Assembly (NCBI RefSeq): GCF_965229315.1 | Contig: NZ_CBDDJA010000002.1 | Coordinates: 1,116,001-1,180,000, forward strand | Direction: 5' to 3' | Length of the DNA: 64,000 nt | Source: Pelomonas sp965229315 | GTDB lineage: Bacteria; Pseudomonadota; Gammaproteobacteria; Burkholderiales; Burkholderiaceae_C | Shown: positions 44,241-57,594 of the stretch, piece after piece | How positions within the stretch are numbered: the stretch's first letter is position 1 | Layout of the letters: each line of letters begins with the position of its first letter | Notes under the pieces: model-generated | What the model saw: the letters and a program-made list of their open reading frames with translations, nothing else | Told to the model about the DNA's origin: nothing | The model's database searches: none | Program-made: the position numbers and the translations under genes

Positions 44241-44342
44241 GGCGCGGGTGAAGCTTCGTCTGCGGATTCGACGGTCGAATGTAGCGCAGCCAACCCCCAG
44301 TTCGTGGGCATGCCCCCCGGGGCGAGGCCCCCGTTTCAGGCT

Positions 44343-45320
44343 TCAAGCGTTGGTAAGAACTACCTTTCCGACGACTTCACGTGCGGCCATGCGTGCAAAC
44401 GCGTCGGGCAGTTGTTCCATGGCGAGCACGCGGTCCAGCACCGGCTTGACCTTGCCGGCGGCATACCACGTGGCCAGCTCGCCCAGCATCTTGGCGTTGC
44501 GCCCGGGCTCGCGCTTGGCGAATTCGCCCCAGAACACGCCCACCAGCGACGCGCCCTTGAGCAGCGCCAGGTTCAGCGGCAGCGCGGGAATGGCGCCCTG
44601 CGCGAAACCGATGACCAGGTAGCGGCCGCGCCAGGCGATGGAGCGGAAGGCGGCCTCGGCCAGGTCGCCGCCGACGGGGTCGTAGATGACATCCGGGCCT
44701 TTGCCTTCGGTCAGCATCTTCAACTCGTCGCGCAGGTTCTGCGTGGCGTAGTTGATGGTCGCATCGGCGCCCAGCGCCTTGCAGGCCACGCACTTGGCAT
44801 CGCTGCCCGCGGCGGCGATGACGCGTGCGCCGGCCGCCTTGGCGATCTGGATCGCCGCCGTGCCCACGCCACCCGCCGCGCCAAGGATCAGGACGGTCTC
44901 ACCGGGCTGCAGCGCGCCGCGGTCCATCAGTGCGTGGTGGCTGGTGGCATAGGTGCAGATGAACGCGGCGGCATCCTCGAAGCTGAACGCGTCCGGCAGC
45001 GGCATCGCCAGCATGGCGGGAATGCAGACCTCGGTGGCGAAGCTGCCGAGGCCGCCGAAGGCCGCGACGCGCTGGCCCACGGCAAAGCCCTTGACGCCTT
45101 CGCCCACCTCGGTGACGACGCCCGAGAACTCCGTGCCAGGGATGAAGGGCAGGGGCGGCTTCATCTGGTACTTGTTCTGCACGATGAGCAGGTCCGGGAA
45201 GTTCAGGCTGGCGGCCTTGATGTCCACGCGGATCTGGCCGGCCGCTAGTGCCGGCGCCGGCAGCTCGCGCCATTGCAGCGCCTCGACGCCCACCGGGTTC
45301 TCGCAGAGCCATGCCTTCAT
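44343..45320 (-). CDS. Quinone oxidoreductase-like zinc-independent MDR enzyme
   Basis: A 325-residue medium-chain reductase. The N-terminal GroES-like domain (PFIPGTEFSGVVTEVGEGV) is followed by a Rossmann domain with ILGAAGGVGTAAIQIAKAAGARVIA for NADPH. No structural or catalytic zinc cysteine pattern is visible, so it fits the NADPH:quinone oxidoreductase group (QorA-like) rather than alcohol dehydrogenase. The substrate is not predictable. It is divergent from surE. Confidence 0.92.
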   Translation of the reverse strand: MKAWLCENPVGVEALQWRELPAPALAAGQIRVDIKAASLNFPDLLIVQNKYQMKPPLPFIPGTEFSGVVTEVGEGVKGFAVGQRVAAFGGLGSFATEVCIPAMLAMPLPDAFSFEDAAAFICTYATSHHALMDRGALQPGETVLILGAAGGVGTAAIQIAKAAGARVIAAAGSDAKCVACKALGADATINYATQNLRDELKMLTEGKGPDVIYDPVGGDLAEAAFRSIAWRGRYLVIGFAQGAIPALPLNLALLKGASLVGVFWGEFAKREPGRNAKMLGELATWYAAGKVKPVLDRVLAMEQLPDAFARMAAREVVGKVVLTNA

Positions 45321-45412
45321 CGTCGTCTCCTGTTTGATTCAGCGCGCGATGATAGAAATCAAGGTGGTTACACCCGGTCCCGCAGGTGACGCGCTCCCTA
45401 CAATTGGCACCC

Positions 45413-46156
45413 ATGCGCATCCTCATTTCCAACGACGACGGCTATCTCGCTCCCGGCCTCGCGGCCCTCGTGAAAGCCTGTGAAGGCCTGGGCGAGATCG
45501 ACGTCATCGCCCCCGAGCAGAACGCCAGCGGCACCTCCAACTCGCTGACGCTGGGCCGGCCGCTGAACGTCTACCGGGCCGCCAACGGCTTCCGCTACGT
45601 GAACGGCACGCCGTCTGACGGCGTGCACCTGGCGCTGACCGGCCTGCTGGGCTACCGGCCTGACCTGGTGGTCTCGGGCATCAACAACGGCGCCAACATG
45701 GGCGACGACACGCTGTATTCCGGCACCGTGGCCGCTGCGACCGAGGGCTACCTGTTCGGCATCCCGTCCATCGCGTTCTCGCAGGCCGAAAAAGGCTGGG
45801 GCGACCTGGACGCCGCCGCCCGCGTGGCGCGCAGCCTCGTCGAGCAGGTCATCGCCGGGGGCTTGAGCCAGGCCTTCCTGCTGAACGTCAACATCCCCAA
45901 CCGGCCCGATGCCGACACGCTGCCGCGCAAGATCACGCGGCTGGGCCGCCGCCACTCCAGCGAGGGCATCATCGAGCAGCTCAGCCCGCGCGGCGAGACC
46001 ATCTACTGGATCGGCCCGGCCGGTGATGCCCGCGAAGCCGGCGAGGGCACGGACTTCCACGCCACGGCCAACGGCCAGGTGTCGATCACGCCGCTGCAGG
46101 TGGATCTGACGGAGCATTCGTCGCTGGGCAGCTGGGCCCAGCGCCTGGGCCTCTGA
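45413..46156 (+). CDS. surE: 5'/3'-nucleotidase SurE
   Basis: A 247-residue metal-dependent nucleotidase linked to stationary-phase survival. The metal-binding DD (8-9) lies in MRILISNDDGYLAPG; ASGTSNSLTLGRPL, NGTPSDGVHLAL, VSGINNGANMGDDTLYSGTVAAATEG and the C-terminal LTEHSSLG complete the pattern. The ATG at 45413 is the correct start for the beta1 strand. It heads the classic surE-pcm-nlpD-rpoS order. Confidence 0.97.
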   Translation: MRILISNDDGYLAPGLAALVKACEGLGEIDVIAPEQNASGTSNSLTLGRPLNVYRAANGFRYVNGTPSDGVHLALTGLLGYRPDLVVSGINNGANMGDDTLYSGTVAAATEGYLFGIPSIAFSQAEKGWGDLDAAARVARSLVEQVIAGGLSQAFLLNVNIPNRPDADTLPRKITRLGRRHSSEGIIEQLSPRGETIYWIGPAGDAREAGEGTDFHATANGQVSITPLQVDLTEHSSLGSWAQRLGL

Positions 46157-46158
46157 GC

Positions 46159-46977
46159 ATGTCGTCTGGCGCCAAGCGCTTCCCTGCGAGCCTGAAGGCG
46201 GCCACGTCGCCGCAGCGCGAGCTGCTGATGCCGCAGCGCCACCTGCACCAGGCCACGGTGGACGCGGCGCGGCTGGCCCGGCCGAACGGCAAGACGACGG
46301 GCACGGGGCTGGACTCCGGCGCCGTGCGCCAGCGCATGGTGGCCCGGCTGCGTGCCGAGGGCAAGTTCGACGAGCGCGTGCTGGCCGCGATGGCGGCGGC
46401 GCCCCGGCACGAGTTCGTCGACAGCGCACTGGCGGCCCAGGCTTATGAAGACACGGCCCTGCCCATCGGCCACGGCCAGACCATCTCCAAACCGTCCGTC
46501 GTGGCCCACATGCTGGGCCTTCTGATGGCCGGCGCAGGGGCGCGCCGGCACGGGTCCCTCGGCCGCGTGCTGGAGATCGGCACGGGCTGCGGCTACCAGG
46601 CCGCCGTGCTCGCGCTGCTGGCGCGGCAGGTCACGTCCATCGAGCGCCTGCAAGGCCTGCACGACAAGGCCAAGCTCAACCTGCAGCGCGTCGCCTTGCC
46701 GCGGGCGCCGCGCCTGGTCTGGGGCGATGGCCGCGTCGGCCATGCGGCCAGCGGGCCGTTCGACAGCATCGTCGCGGCCGCCGGCGGCGAGGACATTCCG
46801 CATGCCTGGATGGAGCAACTCGCGCCGGGCGGCCGGCTTGTGGCGCCGACCGCCGCAGCCGGCCGCGGCCAGGTGCTGGTGGTGCTGGACCACGTCGTCG
46901 AGGGCGGCGTCGGCCGCTGGGTTCGCAGTGAGCACGAGGCCGTGCTCTTCGTCCCTCTAAAATCCGGCGTCGTCTGA
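46159..46977 (+). CDS. pcm: Protein-L-isoaspartate O-methyltransferase
   Basis: A 272-residue SAM enzyme that starts repair of isoaspartyl residues in aged proteins. Motifs are RHEFVDSALAAQAYEDTALPIGHGQTISKPSVVAHM, VLEIGTGCGYQAAVLALL and DSIVAAAGGEDIPHAWMEQLAPGGRLVAP. An N-terminal extension of about 60 residues, absent from E. coli Pcm, is basic and low in complexity; a downstream start is possible. It starts two bases after surE. Confidence 0.94.
   Translation: MSSGAKRFPASLKAATSPQRELLMPQRHLHQATVDAARLARPNGKTTGTGLDSGAVRQRMVARLRAEGKFDERVLAAMAAAPRHEFVDSALAAQAYEDTALPIGHGQTISKPSVVAHMLGLLMAGAGARRHGSLGRVLEIGTGCGYQAAVLALLARQVTSIERLQGLHDKAKLNLQRVALPRAPRLVWGDGRVGHAASGPFDSIVAAAGGEDIPHAWMEQLAPGGRLVAPTAAAGRGQVLVVLDHVVEGGVGRWVRSEHEAVLFVPLKSGVV
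46958..46963 (+). promoter_or_regulatory. Candidate -10 element for nlpD-rpoS inside pcm end
   Basis: taaaat followed by ccgg lies within the last codons of pcm, about 77 bases before the nlpD ATG. No clear -35 is visible. In E. coli the main rpoS promoter is inside nlpD; here I could not identify one there. Confidence 0.35.
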
Positions 46978-47039
46978 CCGGGCCGCCGGCGCACCGCGCC
47001 ACACAATCAGGTTGGCCTTCCACGTGCCGTCACCCCACG

Positions 47040-47927
47040 ATGCCCAAAAGCTTGCGTCTTCACTTCGTTGTCGTCACCACCTCGCTGCTGCTGAGTGCCT
47101 GCGGTACTTCGCTGCATCACGCGCCGGTCGAGGACCGCAACCCGCAGCCAGCCAAGCCCGCGGCTTCGACGCCAGCGCCCGCCGCCTCCGAACCAACGCC
47201 CGAGGCCAAGTTGCCGCCAGGCGCGGAGAACGCCGGCAAGCCGGGCTATTACACCGTCAAGCCGGGTGACGCCTTGATCCGCATCGCGCTGGACTATGGC
47301 CAGAGCTGGCGCGACCTGGCCCGCTGGAACAGCCTCGACAACCCGAACCGCATCGAGGTCGGCCAGGTGCTGCGCGTCGTGCCGCCGTCGGCCGACGCGG
47401 GCGTGACCGCCAAGCCGATCACCAGTGCCGGCAAGGTCGAGCCCCGGCCTCTGGACGGCAAGCCGGACAGCAAGCCGCCCGTCGCGGCGGCGAGCGCGCC
47501 TGCGGCTGCGGCGTCGACTGCGGTGGCCGCAGCGCCCGCCGCGGTCACAGCGGACGAAGACACGCTGTCCTGGGGCTGGCCGGTGGCGCAGAGCGTCAGC
47601 GCCGGTTTCGACGAGCAGCGCAACAAGGGCCTGGACTTCGCCGGCAAACCGGGTGACCCGGTGCTGGCCGTCGCCGACGGGCGCGTCGTGTATGCCGGCT
47701 CGGGGTTGCGCGGCTACGGCAACTTGGTCATCATCAAGCACAACAACACCTACCTGACCGCTTACGCTCACAACCGGGCGATGCTGGTCGAGCAGGACCA
47801 AGTCGTCCGCAAGGGCCAGAGGATTGCCGAAATGGGTTCCACCGAGAGCGACACCGTGAAGCTGCACTTCGAGGTGCGCAAGCTGGGCAAGCCCGTCGAT
47901 CCGGCCAAGCTGCTGCCGGCCCGCTGA
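47040..47927 (+). CDS. nlpD: NlpD-like lipoprotein, LysM and degenerate M23 domains
   Basis: A 295-residue outer-membrane lipoprotein (lipobox LLSAC, Cys21). A Pro/Ala linker is followed by a LysM domain (about 64-112, YYTVKPGDALIRIALDYG) that binds peptidoglycan, another linker, and an M23/LytM domain (about 188-293) with LRGYGNLVIIKHNN, TAYAHN and LHFEVRKLGKPVDP. As in E. coli NlpD, the first metal-binding His of M23 is missing (GLDFAG), so it should be an amidase activator rather than a hydrolase. It lies directly before rpoS. Confidence 0.95.
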   Translation: MPKSLRLHFVVVTTSLLLSACGTSLHHAPVEDRNPQPAKPAASTPAPAASEPTPEAKLPPGAENAGKPGYYTVKPGDALIRIALDYGQSWRDLARWNSLDNPNRIEVGQVLRVVPPSADAGVTAKPITSAGKVEPRPLDGKPDSKPPVAAASAPAAAASTAVAAAPAAVTADEDTLSWGWPVAQSVSAGFDEQRNKGLDFAGKPGDPVLAVADGRVVYAGSGLRGYGNLVIIKHNNTYLTAYAHNRAMLVEQDQVVRKGQRIAEMGSTESDTVKLHFEVRKLGKPVDPAKLLPAR

Positions 47928-47968
47928 GGACGGGCAACAGCCATCTACACCGGGCCAGCGACCACGTC

Positions 47969-48976
47969 ATGAAACGCGCTGCGCCCAAGTCCAACGGCCA
48001 TGACGGCGCGGTGCGGGCGCCCGGCGCCATGATGTCGGCGATGAATGGCGACGAGCCCGCGGCGGATCCGTCCAGCGGTGAGGACGAGGCCAAGGCGCTG
48101 CGCGGTGCGATCGCCGACGATGTCGAACTGGGCAATGCGCTGCAGGCCTACCTGCGTGACATCCGCCGCACGCCGCTGCTGACGCCGCAGCAGGAGTTCG
48201 ACACGGCGCAGGCCGCGCGCGCGGGCGACTTCGACGCGCGGCAGGCCATGATCGAGCACAACCTGCGCCTGGTCGTCAGCATCGCCAAGAACTACCTGGG
48301 CCGCGGCCTGCCGATGAGTGACCTCATCGAGGAAGGCAACCTGGGTCTGATGCATGCCATCGGCAAGTTCGAGCCCGATCGGGGCTTCCGGTTCTCGACC
48401 TATTCGAGCTGGTGGATACGCCAGAGCATCGAGCGCGCGCTGATGCACCAGGCCCGCCTGGTGCGGCTGCCGGTGCACATCGTGCGTGAGCTCAACCAGG
48501 TGTTGAAGGCGCGTCGCGCGCTGGAGGCGCTGCAGAGCGCCCAGGGCACGGCCGGCCGTGTGCGCGCCGAAGACGTCGCGCAGGCGCTGGGTCGCCCGGT
48601 GGCTGAGGTGGCCGAGTTGCTGACCTATGCCGAGCTGCCGAGTTCGCTGGACTCGCCGGTGGACCGCGGCAGCGAGGGTGGCGAGTCCATGCTGGATCTC
48701 GTCGCTGACGAGCAGGCCGTCGACCCCATGGGCCTGCGCCTGTCGCATGAGGTCGAGGAACTGCTGCAGCACGGCCTGGCGAGCCTGAACGAGCGCGAAC
48801 GCGAGGTGCTGTCGGGCCGCTACGGCCTGTCCGACCGCGAGCCCGAAACGCTGGACGTGCTGGCCATCCGCCTGAAGCTCACCCGTGAGCGCATCCGACA
48901 GATCCAGATCGAGGCGCTGGCGAAGTTGAAGCGCAACATGATGCGCCACGGTGTCGATCGGGACAGCCTCTTCTAG
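47969..48976 (+). CDS. rpoS: RNA polymerase sigma factor RpoS
   Basis: A 335-residue sigma-70 family factor for stationary phase and general stress. Region 1.2 (DDVELGNALQAYLRDIRRTPLLT), region 2 (DLIEEGNLGLMHAIGKFEPDRGFRFSTYSSWWIRQSIERA), the RpoS-typical VRLPVHIVRELNQVL and region 4.2 (LDVLAIRLKLTRERIRQIQIEALAKLKR) are clear. Synteny with nlpD supports RpoS over RpoD/RpoH. Its end lies 31 bases before rlmD. Confidence 0.97.
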   Translation: MKRAAPKSNGHDGAVRAPGAMMSAMNGDEPAADPSSGEDEAKALRGAIADDVELGNALQAYLRDIRRTPLLTPQQEFDTAQAARAGDFDARQAMIEHNLRLVVSIAKNYLGRGLPMSDLIEEGNLGLMHAIGKFEPDRGFRFSTYSSWWIRQSIERALMHQARLVRLPVHIVRELNQVLKARRALEALQSAQGTAGRVRAEDVAQALGRPVAEVAELLTYAELPSSLDSPVDRGSEGGESMLDLVADEQAVDPMGLRLSHEVEELLQHGLASLNEREREVLSGRYGLSDREPETLDVLAIRLKLTRERIRQIQIEALAKLKRNMMRHGVDRDSLF

Positions 48977-49007
48977 GCCGGCAGCGACTCCCCCGGATAA
49001 TTGGGGG

Positions 49008-50372
49008 ATGACTCAGACGACGGAATGGCTCAAGGTCGACTCGATCGAACTTGAAGCGCAAGGCGTGGCACACAACGCCGAGGGCAAGGTGGTGTTCATC
49101 GATGGCGCCTTGCCCGGTGAAATCGTGCAGGCGCAGATCTCGCGCCGCAAGAACAACTGGGAGCAGGGCACGCTCACCGCCATCAAGAAGGAAAGCCCGC
49201 TGCGCGTGACGCCGGGCTGCCCGCACTTCGGCCTGCATGCCGGCGCCTGCGGCGGCTGCAAGATGCAGCACCTGCACGCGGGCGCCCAGGTCGCGGTCAA
49301 GCAGCGGGTGGTGGAAGACCAGCTCTGGCATCTGGGCAAGGTCAAGCCCGAGGTGCTGCTGCGGCCCATCGAGGGCCCGGCCTGGGGCTACCGCTATCGC
49401 GCGCGCTTCTCGGTGCGCTACGTGCAGAAGAAGGGCGTGGTGCTGATCGGCTTTCACGAGCGCAAGAGCCGCTACGTGGCCGACATGCAGGTCTGCAAGG
49501 TCGTGCCCCAGGTCGTCAGCGACCTGTTGATGCCGATGCGTGCGCTGATCGCCGCCATGGCCGAGCGCGACCGCCTGCCGCAGATCGAACTGGCGATGGG
49601 CGACGAGGTCATCGCGCTGGTGCTGCGTCACCTCAACCCGCTGCCGGACGGCGACCTGGCGCTGCTGCGCGCATTCGCGGCCGAGCACGGCATCCAGTGG
49701 TGGCTGCAGGCCAAGGGGCCGGACACGGTGAAGCTGCTCGACGAAGGCGGGCCGGAGCTGGCCTACACGCTGCCGGAATTCGGCATCCGCATGCCGTTCA
49801 AGCCGACGGACTTCACGCAGGTGAACCCGCACATCAACGCGTCGCTGGTGGGCCGCGCGCTGCGCCTGCTGGCGGTGCAACCGGATGAGCGCGTCATCGA
49901 CTGGTTCTGCGGCCTGGGCAACTTCACGCTGCCGCTGGCGCGCCAGGCGCGCGAGGTGCTGGGCATCGAGGGCAGCGAGACGCTGGTGCAGCGCTCGCGC
50001 GAGAACGCCCAGGCCAATGGCCTGGCGCACAAGACGAGCTTCGTGGCGCGCAACCTGTTCGAGATGACGCCAGAGTTGCTGGCGCTGGACGGCACGGCCG
50101 ACCGCTGGCTGATCGACCCGCCGCGCGAGGGCGCCTTTGCGCTGGCCAAGGCGGTGGCCGACATCGCCCAGGACCCGTCGCTGGCGCCGGGGTGGGTGCC
50201 GCCGAAGCGCATCGTCTACGTGAGCTGCAACCCGGCGACGCTGGCGCGCGACGCGGGCCTGCTGGTCAACGTGGCCGGCTACCGGTGCACGGCGGCCAGT
50301 GCGGTGAACATGTTCCCGCACACCGCGCACGTCGAAAGCATTGCGGTGTTTGACCGCAATGCTTCGGAGTAG
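49008..50372 (+). CDS. rlmD: 23S rRNA (uracil-1939-C5)-methyltransferase
   Basis: A 454-residue SAM enzyme. The N-terminal TRAM domain (SIELEAQGVAHNAEGKVVFIDGALPGE) binds RNA. Cysteines in CPHFGLHAGACGGCKMQHL should hold a 4Fe-4S cluster. The SAM motif is DWFCGLGNFTLPLA and the catalytic cysteine (about 407) is in YVSCNPATLARD. The start ATG at 49008 follows rpoS closely. Confidence 0.95.
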   Translation: MTQTTEWLKVDSIELEAQGVAHNAEGKVVFIDGALPGEIVQAQISRRKNNWEQGTLTAIKKESPLRVTPGCPHFGLHAGACGGCKMQHLHAGAQVAVKQRVVEDQLWHLGKVKPEVLLRPIEGPAWGYRYRARFSVRYVQKKGVVLIGFHERKSRYVADMQVCKVVPQVVSDLLMPMRALIAAMAERDRLPQIELAMGDEVIALVLRHLNPLPDGDLALLRAFAAEHGIQWWLQAKGPDTVKLLDEGGPELAYTLPEFGIRMPFKPTDFTQVNPHINASLVGRALRLLAVQPDERVIDWFCGLGNFTLPLARQAREVLGIEGSETLVQRSRENAQANGLAHKTSFVARNLFEMTPELLALDGTADRWLIDPPREGAFALAKAVADIAQDPSLAPGWVPPKRIVYVSCNPATLARDAGLLVNVAGYRCTAASAVNMFPHTAHVESIAVFDRNASE

Positions 50373-50432
50373 GCTCATATCGCATAGCGATGTGATGCCG
50401 GAACTGAAGCATCGCCGGCTTCGAGCGCGCAC

Positions 50433-50462
50433 AAAAAAGGAGCCTGCGTCAGCAGGCTCCTT
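50433..50462 (-). terminator. Intrinsic terminator of the BI-1 gene
   Basis: Read on the minus strand, an 11-bp stem (aaggagcctgc/gcaggctcctt) is followed by a run of T residues (the acaaaaaa tract on the plus strand). It lies about 90 bases after the BI-1 stop and opposes rlmD. Confidence 0.85.
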
Positions 50463-50553
50463 CATCGAGCGACTGCCACGGAACCGGCTTTGCCGGGCCG
50501 TTGGCAGTGCCCCCTTGACGGGCAGGCGCGTCAGCGCCTTCAGGGGTGAGTCG

Positions 50554-51246
50554 TCAGTCGCGGTCGCCGCCGAAGATGCCCAGCAGCGACAGCAGGCTCT
50601 GGAACACGTTGTAGATGTCCAGGTAGATCGCCAGCGTGGCGCTGATGTAGTTGGTCTCGCCGCCGTCGATGACGCGCTTGATGTCGTACAGCATGAAGGC
50701 AGAGAACACGGCCAGCACCAGCACCAGGATCGTCAGCATCAGCGCCGACGACTGCAGGAAGACGTTGGCGATGCCGGCCACCATGAGGATGACCGCGCCG
50801 ACCATCAGGAACTTGCCCATGGACGACAGGTCGCGCTTGATGACGGTGGCCAGCGTTGCCATCGTGAAGAAGATCGCGGCGGTGCCGCCGAAAGCCGTCA
50901 TGACCAGCGACGTGCCGTTCCTGAAGCCAAGCACGTGCCCGACCAGGCGCGACAGCATCAAGCCCATGAAGAACGTGAAGGCGAGCAGCGCCACAACGCC
51001 GGTGGCGCTGTCCTTGGTCTTCTCGACGACGAACATGAGGCCGAACGCGCCGACGAAGAACACCAGCATGCTCATGCCGGGGCTCATCAGCTGGAACAGG
51101 CCGGTGGCGACGCCGATCCACGCGCCCAGCACGGTCGGCACGAGAGAAAGGGCCAGCAGCCAGTAGGTATTGCGCAGCACGCGCTGGCGGTCGGCCGCCA
51201 GGCCTGCGTTGGCATAACCGTATTGGGTTTGCACGGTGTCGTTCAT
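50554..51246 (-). CDS. Bax inhibitor-1 (YbhL/YccA) family membrane protein
   Basis: A 230-residue protein with about seven membrane segments starting near residue 25 (LRNTYWLLALSLVPTVLGAWIGV). The BI-1 pattern GLMFVVEKTKDSATGVVALLAFTFFMGLMLS and the C-terminal DIKRVIDGGETNYISATLAIYLDIYNVFQSLL acidic region are conserved; the latter holds the pH-sensing Asp pair in relatives that conduct calcium. Bacterial roles include interaction with FtsH as in YccA. Confidence 0.93.
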   Translation of the reverse strand: MNDTVQTQYGYANAGLAADRQRVLRNTYWLLALSLVPTVLGAWIGVATGLFQLMSPGMSMLVFFVGAFGLMFVVEKTKDSATGVVALLAFTFFMGLMLSRLVGHVLGFRNGTSLVMTAFGGTAAIFFTMATLATVIKRDLSSMGKFLMVGAVILMVAGIANVFLQSSALMLTILVLVLAVFSAFMLYDIKRVIDGGETNYISATLAIYLDIYNVFQSLLSLLGIFGGDRD

Positions 51247-51348
51247 TGACGAGCCTCCAGGAACAAAAAGTAAAGCAAGGTAAACCGAGCGCCATTCTAT
51301 GGCGCTGCTTGGGGGCTACATTGAGGCCTTGACCCTGGAAATCAAGCC

Positions 51349-51750
51349 ATGAAACAACAAGCTTTACTCGAACTCGACGACGTCAAACGCATCGCGGCGG
51401 CAGCCGAAGCCCATGCCCGCCAGCACGGCTGGGCCGTCACCATCGCCATCGCCGATGCCGGTGGCCACCTGCTGTGGCTGCAGCGCCTGGATGGTGCCGC
51501 CGCCATCTCCGCGCAGATCGCGCCGGCCAAGGCCCACACGGCCGCGCTGGGGCGGCGCGAGTCCAAGGTCTACGAGGACATCATCAACCAGGGGCGCACG
51601 TCGTTCCTGAGCGCGCCGGGCCTGCGAGGCATGCTCGAAGGCGGCGTGCCCATCCTGGTGGACGGCCAGTGCGTGGGTGCGGTGGGTGTCAGCGGCGTCA
51701 AGTCCACCGAGGACGCGGAGATCGCCCGCGCTGGCATCGCGGCGCTTTGA
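51349..51750 (+). CDS. GlcG/HbpS family haem-binding-type protein
   Basis: A 133-residue protein of the GlcG/HbpS fold (PF03928): LDDVKRIAAAAEAHARQHGWAVTIAIADAGGHLLWLQRLDGA, KAHTAALGRRES and GGVPILVDGQCVGAVGVSG. Family members bind haem or cobalamin derivatives or appear in glycolate operons; no partner gene supports a specific role. No signal peptide is visible. It is divergent from the BI-1 gene. Confidence 0.9.
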   Translation: MKQQALLELDDVKRIAAAAEAHARQHGWAVTIAIADAGGHLLWLQRLDGAAAISAQIAPAKAHTAALGRRESKVYEDIINQGRTSFLSAPGLRGMLEGGVPILVDGQCVGAVGVSGVKSTEDAEIARAGIAAL

Positions 51751-51796
51751 GGCCTCGCGCCGGGCTCACGAAGGCTCCGTACTAACCCTGGTCGGC

Positions 51797-51802
51797 TATA
51801 CT
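51797..51802 (+). promoter_or_regulatory. Candidate -10 element for carA
   Basis: tatact about 120 bases before the carA GTG. A convincing -35 is not seen. The resulting leader of about 110 bases shows no riboswitch pattern that I can identify. Confidence 0.35.
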
Positions 51803-51920
51803 CGATAGGTTTACCCGAATCCACCTGCTGCCCGGCGCGAACCCTCCTCGGTTTCCTCAAATTGGCCTGTCGTTGCCGACGGGCTGATGCTGGGCACGCG
51901 CCCCACTTGCGGAGACTTTC

Positions 51921-53081
<1,161 letters not shown>

Positions 53082-53094
53082 AGGAGGCCTTCGC

Positions 53095-53736
53095 ATGTTC
53101 GGCATCACCGACCTCGGCACCTTCCTCGCAGCGGCGGTCTTCATCATCCTGCTGCCCGGGCCCAACTCGATCTACGTGCTGTCCGTCGCGGCGCAGCGCG
53201 GCGTGCGCACGGGCTACGGCGCGGCGTGCGGCGTGTTCGTGGGCGACACGGTGCTGATGACGGCGGCGGCTGCCGGCGGCGCGTCGCTGCTGATGGCCAG
53301 CCCGCAGATCTTCTTCGTCGTGAAGATGGTGGGCGCGGCCTACCTCGGCTGGATCGGCCTGCAACTGCTGCGCGGCGCGGTGCGCACGTGGCGCGGCGAG
53401 GCCGGCACGAGCGAGGCGCCGCGCGTCGTCGATGCGAGCCAGCCGTTCAGGAAGGCACTGGTCGTCAGCCTGCTGAACCCCAAGGCCATCGCCTTCCTGC
53501 TGTCCTTCTTCATCCAGTTCGTCGACCCGGCCTACCCGCGCCCGGCGCTGACCTTCCTAATCCTGGGTTCCATCATCCAGGGCTTGAGCTTCATCTATCT
53601 GTCGACGCTGATCTTTGCCGGCGCCCGCCTGGCCGCCGCCTTTCGCGCGCGCCGCCGGCTGTCCAGCACGGCCAGCGCCAGCGTTGGCGCACTTTTTGTC
53701 GGGTTCGGGGCCAAGCTCGCAACCGCCACCCTTTAA
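53095..53736 (+). CDS. leuE: LysE/LeuE-family amino-acid exporter
   Basis: A 213-residue inner-membrane exporter with about six membrane segments. The family signature LLPGPNSIYVLSVAAQRGVRTGYGAACGVFVGD is at the N-terminus, and VSLLNPKAIAFLLSFFIQFVDP follows in the second half. LeuE-type proteins export leucine and related amino acids, but the substrate is only inferred. Placed 13 bases after carA and 18 before carB, it should be co-expressed with them. Confidence 0.9.
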   Translation: MFGITDLGTFLAAAVFIILLPGPNSIYVLSVAAQRGVRTGYGAACGVFVGDTVLMTAAAAGGASLLMASPQIFFVVKMVGAAYLGWIGLQLLRGAVRTWRGEAGTSEAPRVVDASQPFRKALVVSLLNPKAIAFLLSFFIQFVDPAYPRPALTFLILGSIIQGLSFIYLSTLIFAGARLAAAFRARRRLSSTASASVGALFVGFGAKLATATL

Positions 53737-53754
53737 GCAGAACCGCAGACCGCC

Positions 53755-57030
<3,276 letters not shown>

Positions 57031-57033
<3 letters not shown>

Positions 57034-57101
57034 AATCTTTGCTCATTGATTCCGCCGCCGCAGCTCGGGAACGCCCGGGCCGCAGCGGCGGAACTCTTTT
57101 T
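57031..57101 (+). terminator. Candidate promoter plus intrinsic terminator in greA leader
   Basis: A taaaat -10 candidate (57031-57036) touches the carB stop. Downstream, arms 57050-57069 and 57074-57093 form a 20-bp stem with two mismatches, one G-U pair and loop aacg, followed by ctcttttt. The terminator ends 16 bases before the greA ATG. It may end carB transcripts, attenuate greA, or release a leader RNA of about 60 bases, as described for GraL upstream of greA in E. coli. Confidence 0.75.
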
Positions 57102-57117
57102 GCCATCGAGTTTTGAC

Positions 57118-57594
57118 ATGACGACCATTCCCCTGACCAAGCGCGGCGCTGAGGCGCTCAAGGCCGAGCTGCACCGGCTCAAGACCGTCGAACGTCACGC
57201 CGTCGTCCAGGCGATCGCGGAGGCGCGCGCCCAGGGCGACCTGAGCGAGAACGCCGAGTACGACGCGGCCAAGGACAAGCAGGGCTTCATCGAAGGCCGC
57301 ATCCTGGAGATCGAAGGCAAGCTGGCCGCCGCCCAGATCATCGATCCATCGACGCTGGACGCCGGTGGCCGCGTGGTCTTCGGCGCGACCGTGGACCTGG
57401 AAGAAGAAGCCAGCGGCACCGAGGTGACCTACCAGATCACCGGCGACGACGAGGCCGACATCAAGCAGGGCCGCATCTCCATCGGCTCGCCCATCGCGCG
57501 TGCGTTGATCGGCAAGGAAGCCGGCGACGTCGCCGAGGTGCAGGCGCCCGGCGGCATCAAGCGCTACGAGATTGTCGAAGTTCGCTACGAGTGA
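57118..57594 (+). CDS. greA: Transcription elongation factor GreA
   Basis: A 158-residue factor that rescues backtracked RNA polymerase. The N-terminal coiled coil (about 1-75) carries the acidic tip, with DLSENAEYDAAKDKQGFIEGRI (Asp and Glu enter the RNAP secondary channel). The C-terminal FKBP-like domain (GTEVTYQITGDDEADIKQGRISIGSPIARALIGKEAGD) binds RNAP. The ATG at 57118 is the conserved start. It overlaps the DUF4149 gene by one base. Confidence 0.97.
   Translation: MTTIPLTKRGAEALKAELHRLKTVERHAVVQAIAEARAQGDLSENAEYDAAKDKQGFIEGRILEIEGKLAAAQIIDPSTLDAGGRVVFGATVDLEEEASGTEVTYQITGDDEADIKQGRISIGSPIARALIGKEAGDVAEVQAPGGIKRYEIVEVRYE

Noticed and set aside
51803..51920. Riboswitch or pyrimidine attenuator in the carA leader
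   Set aside because: No T-box, PyrR or other conserved pattern and no terminator hairpin with a T-run could be seen.
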